This document shows positions 20,752 to 23,013 of a stretch of 23,013 nucleotides of DNA, piece after piece (position 1 is the first letter of the stretch; the number at the start of each line of letters is the position of its first letter). The notes below the pieces were generated by a model that worked only from the letters and a program-made list of their open reading frames with translations, was not told where the DNA came from and made no database searches. Both the position numbers and the translations under genes were made by a program. Source of the DNA: Thioalkalivibrio sp. (GTDB lineage: Bacteria; Pseudomonadota; Gammaproteobacteria; Ectothiorhodospirales; Ectothiorhodospiraceae); contig PWGH01000199.1 of the NCBI GenBank assembly GCA_003555285.1, positions 1 to 23,013 of the forward strand, given 5' to 3'.

Positions 20752-22167
20752 TCAACGCGCCTGCCCGGCCTGTTGCATCAGGTCGGCGCGGCGGATCTTC
20801 AGGCTGCCATCTCGGGGCAGCGACTGAAAGTGGGTGGGCATCTGCCAGGGACTCAGGCGCTCGTGCAGCCAGCAGCGCAGTTCGGCCTCGGACAGCGGTC
20901 GCACGGTATCCAGGAAGGCGACCGGGCGCAGGCCGAACGTGGCATCGGCCTGGGGCACCACCACCGCCCGTTGAATCGCAGGATGCCCGCACAATACGGC
21001 CTCGATGGCCTCCGGTTGGATGTTCTCGCCGCCGCTGATGAACTGATGGTCGAGGCGCCCCCAAACGCGCAGGCTCGCCCCATCCCAGGTGCCGCAGTCC
21101 CGGGTGTGAAACCAACCCTGCGCATCGGTGGCCGGCATCACGCGTCCGGCCTGCAGATAGCCCAGAAACAACGTGCCACCGCGAACCAGAATCTCGTCCT
21201 GCTCGCCGATCCGGACCTCGCGATGCATCAGCAGGTGGGCCGGCCCGTCCAACTCCTGGCTGATGACCAGGGAACTCATCTCGGTGAGGCCGTAACTGAG
21301 CCGAATCGGCAGCCCGCGGGTCCGGGCGGCGTCGAGCAGGGCCGGTCGCACCGGCCCGCCGCCGAGTAGCAGACCATGAAGCCGCGGCAGTGCCCCCGCG
21401 GTGCCCAGCAGGCGCAGAAGTTGGGTGTCGACCATCGAAATCTGGGAAATGTCCAGGGCCTGCAGAAAGTCCGGATCCTCGGCGCGCCCCCCCAGCACCA
21501 GGGCGGCCCCGCTCCAAAGGCAGCGAAACACGATCCCCAAGCCCGCCACGTGGAAATAGGGCAGGGACAGCAGATAACGGTCGTTCGCCTGCAGGCCCAG
21601 GTCCAGGCAGGCGCCTTTGGCGCTCAGCACATGGTTGCAGTACCGGTGCACCGCCACCTTGGGCACGCCGGTCGAGCCGGACGTGAGGATGCCTGTACAG
21701 GGCCGATCCGGGGCCAGCGGATCCGCCGGCGCCTGCCGCGCAGCTGCGACAGACTCGCGCCCTTCGGATGAAGACCCGCAGGCCGGCCCCTGGGTCGAAT
21801 CCGGGTCCCCGTGCGCTGTCTCGGGCGCGAAGGTGCCGTCCGGTTGCAACCGATGCCGCAGCCGATGCTGCTGCATCAGGGCCAGTACCAGCGGTTCGGG
21901 CAAGTCGGGATTGATCAGCAGCACCGGCAGGCCGGCCCGCATCAGCGCCAGCAGATCGATCAGGGCTGCCGGCGTGAGCGTGGCAGGCAGCACGACCCAG
22001 TCGCCCGCCGCGACGAACGGGCTCGCCCTCAGGACCCGTGCGCGCGCATCGACTCGGGCATCCAGTTCGCCAAAGGACAGCCAACAGGTCGGGGTGATCA
22101 TCGCGGGAGCGGACGCAAAGCGCCGGGCCGCCCGGCGCAGCAGGCAGTACGGTGGCGATTCGTTCAC
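20752..22167 (-). CDS. menE: o-Succinylbenzoate--CoA ligase
   Basis: This 471-aa ANL-superfamily enzyme fits MenE, which adenylates o-succinylbenzoate and joins it to CoA in menaquinone synthesis. It shows the P-loop-like ILTSGSTGVPKVAVH (about 160-174), LSLPYFHVAGLGIV, LSYGLTEMSS, a C-terminal hinge region RVWGRLDHQFISGGENIQPEAIE and the catalytic lysine area DGSLKIRRADL. The GTG start at 22167 overlaps the menC stop as GTGA, so the two are coupled. Residues about 109-157, between the first subdomain and the P-loop, are a low-complexity Ala/Pro/Asp/Ser-rich insertion. The assignment rests on the family motifs plus the menC neighbour. Confidence 0.88.
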   Translation of the reverse strand: MNESPPYCLLRRAARRFASAPAMITPTCWLSFGELDARVDARARVLRASPFVAAGDWVVLPATLTPAALIDLLALMRAGLPVLLINPDLPEPLVLALMQQHRLRHRLQPDGTFAPETAHGDPDSTQGPACGSSSEGRESVAAARQAPADPLAPDRPCTGILTSGSTGVPKVAVHRYCNHVLSAKGACLDLGLQANDRYLLSLPYFHVAGLGIVFRCLWSGAALVLGGRAEDPDFLQALDISQISMVDTQLLRLLGTAGALPRLHGLLLGGGPVRPALLDAARTRGLPIRLSYGLTEMSSLVISQELDGPAHLLMHREVRIGEQDEILVRGGTLFLGYLQAGRVMPATDAQGWFHTRDCGTWDGASLRVWGRLDHQFISGGENIQPEAIEAVLCGHPAIQRAVVVPQADATFGLRPVAFLDTVRPLSEAELRCWLHERLSPWQMPTHFQSLPRDGSLKIRRADLMQQAGQAR

Positions 22168-23013
22168 AGCAGCCGGGCCTGATGCTCAAGTCCATCGCGG
22201 CCGAGGATCGGTCGATGAATCGGATCGGACGGATCCTGCGCCTCCTGCAAGGGCTGCAGCAGCGCCTGGCCGAACAGCCGGAAGGTATCCAACCCGTGCG
22301 GGCCGTCCAATTCCCAGAACGCCGCAAGACGGGCGTAGAAATCCAGGCTCAGATTGGACTCATAACTGGCGCTCAGGACCACCTTCAGCCCCCGGGTGCG
22401 CGCCGCAGCGAGCAGGGCCTGCGTGCGCGCGAGCCCCAGCAGCATGGGCTTCACCACCAGCGCCTGCAGTCCGGGAAGGTCCAGATCGGGCCTCTGTGGA
22501 TCGAGACGTTGCGCATCGGAGCGCGTCGAATCGGCAGGGGTTGAACCGGCATCGACTGCGTCGGAACCATCGGAGGCGCTCGACCGGGGCGGGACCCCAG
22601 GTGCTGAACCGCCATCCCAGGGGGGGCTCAGGATCGGGGAAGACGCCCGAAGCGTCTCGTCCCAGGCGAAGGGCACCGCGATGTGTTCGTTCCAGCGGGC
22701 GTAGGACAACCCCGGGCGCAGCGGTTCTTCCAGGTACTCGATGCGTCGGGTCTCCAGGCGTGCACACAGCCGAGTCGCCTGTGCCAAAGACCAGCTTCGA
22801 TTCGCATCCAGTCGCAACCGGGCCGCATGCGGCAGGAGCGCCAGCACCTGCTCGATGCGCCGTAGGTCGGTAGCCAGATCGGCCCGACCCACCTTCAGTT
22901 TTACACAGCGTACCGACGGTGCGAAGGCCGAGGGCAGGTCCATGCCGGTGTCCAGCAGACGGCAGTGGGCCATGGGTCTGGCTCCCGGCAACCTCTGGCT
23001 CAATTGCAGCACG
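22164..23013 (-). CDS. menC: o-Succinylbenzoate synthase, C-terminal part (5' end outside window)
   Basis: MenC, an enolase-superfamily enzyme, dehydrates SHCHC to o-succinylbenzoate in menaquinone synthesis. The window holds the barrel domain; the N-terminal capping domain lies beyond the edge, and the GTG at 23012 is internal. Barrel residues are visible in order: catalytic KxK in CVKLKVG, metal Asp in RLDANRSW, Glu in EYLEEPL, Asp in AWDETLR and the second lysine in ALVVKPMLLG. Between AWDETLR and VVKP is a ~50-residue Ser/Asp/Pro-rich insertion (about 22490-22640) not expected in the compact barrel. The stop overlaps the menE start. The symbol is well supported by residues and context. 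Confidence 0.92.
   Translation of the reverse strand, partial: VLQLSQRLPGARPMAHCRLLDTGMDLPSAFAPSVRCVKLKVGRADLATDLRRIEQVLALLPHAARLRLDANRSWSLAQATRLCARLETRRIEYLEEPLRPGLSYARWNEHIAVPFAWDETLRASSPILSPPWDGGSAPGVPPRSSASDGSDAVDAGSTPADSTRSDAQRLDPQRPDLDLPGLQALVVKPMLLGLARTQALLAAARTRGLKVVLSASYESNLSLDFYARLAAFWELDGPHGLDTFRLFGQALLQPLQEAQDPSDPIHRPILGRDGLEHQARLL

Noticed and set aside
20636..22327. 563-aa open frame on -
   Set aside because: Alternative frame of menE and the menI-like gene; residue content is Arg/Gly/Ala-rich and lacks motifs, while the other frame has full MenE signatures.

Overview
The window reads as a GC-rich chromosomal segment from a gammaproteobacterium. The opening block, rpsA-ihfB-lapB-pyrF, is the order known from that class. 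A glycine/tyrosine-rich secreted protein that looks like a Chromatiales sulfur globule protein, and a menaquinone (men) operon, suggest a sulfur-oxidising lineage such as Chromatiaceae or Ectothiorhodospiraceae. This placement is an inference; no rRNA or photosynthesis genes are present.

Layout. 1-4703 (+) is housekeeping: the 3' half of rpsA, ihfB, lapB directly behind ihfB with no lapA between them, pyrF, a small exported ComEA-like helix-hairpin-helix protein, and galU. 4892-13064 holds a divergently and convergently arranged group that I consider the most interesting part. On + it has an FkbM methyltransferase, a creatininase-family amidohydrolase and a RibD_C reductase with a tandem-repeat linker. 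On - (read from 12093 down to 7615) it has a zinc-ligand-poor MDR dehydrogenase, a degenerate 6-pyruvoyltetrahydropterin synthase (PTPS) homologue, a GT4 glycosyltransferase, a SAM methyltransferase and a flippase-like membrane protein, the last four joined by 4-bp start/stop overlaps. On + again is a CDP-alcohol phosphatidyltransferase. Together these suggest a pathway that modifies a pterin- or pyrimidine-type molecule, glycosylates and methylates it, and perhaps attaches it to or moves it across the membrane. I know of no established function for this combination.

13096-15167 (+) carries a rhodanese, the sulfur-globule-like protein with its own candidate promoter and a clear intrinsic terminator, and rdgC. 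15248-18682 (-) carries a TrpD2/YbiB-like protein, a 59-aa membrane protein, a probable lipoprotein, a 94-aa protein of unknown role and a NYN-LOTUS-type protein. A 62-aa membrane protein lies on + at 18895. 19221-23013 (-) is menC (cut by the window edge), menE, a MenI-like thioesterase and a CobW/G3E GTPase, closely packed and probably one operon. Several strong inverted repeats without T-tracts lie between genes (876-919, 932-956, 16347-16374, 17329-17351, 17690-17726, 18831-18866). I saw no tRNA, rRNA, CRISPR array or insertion sequence.
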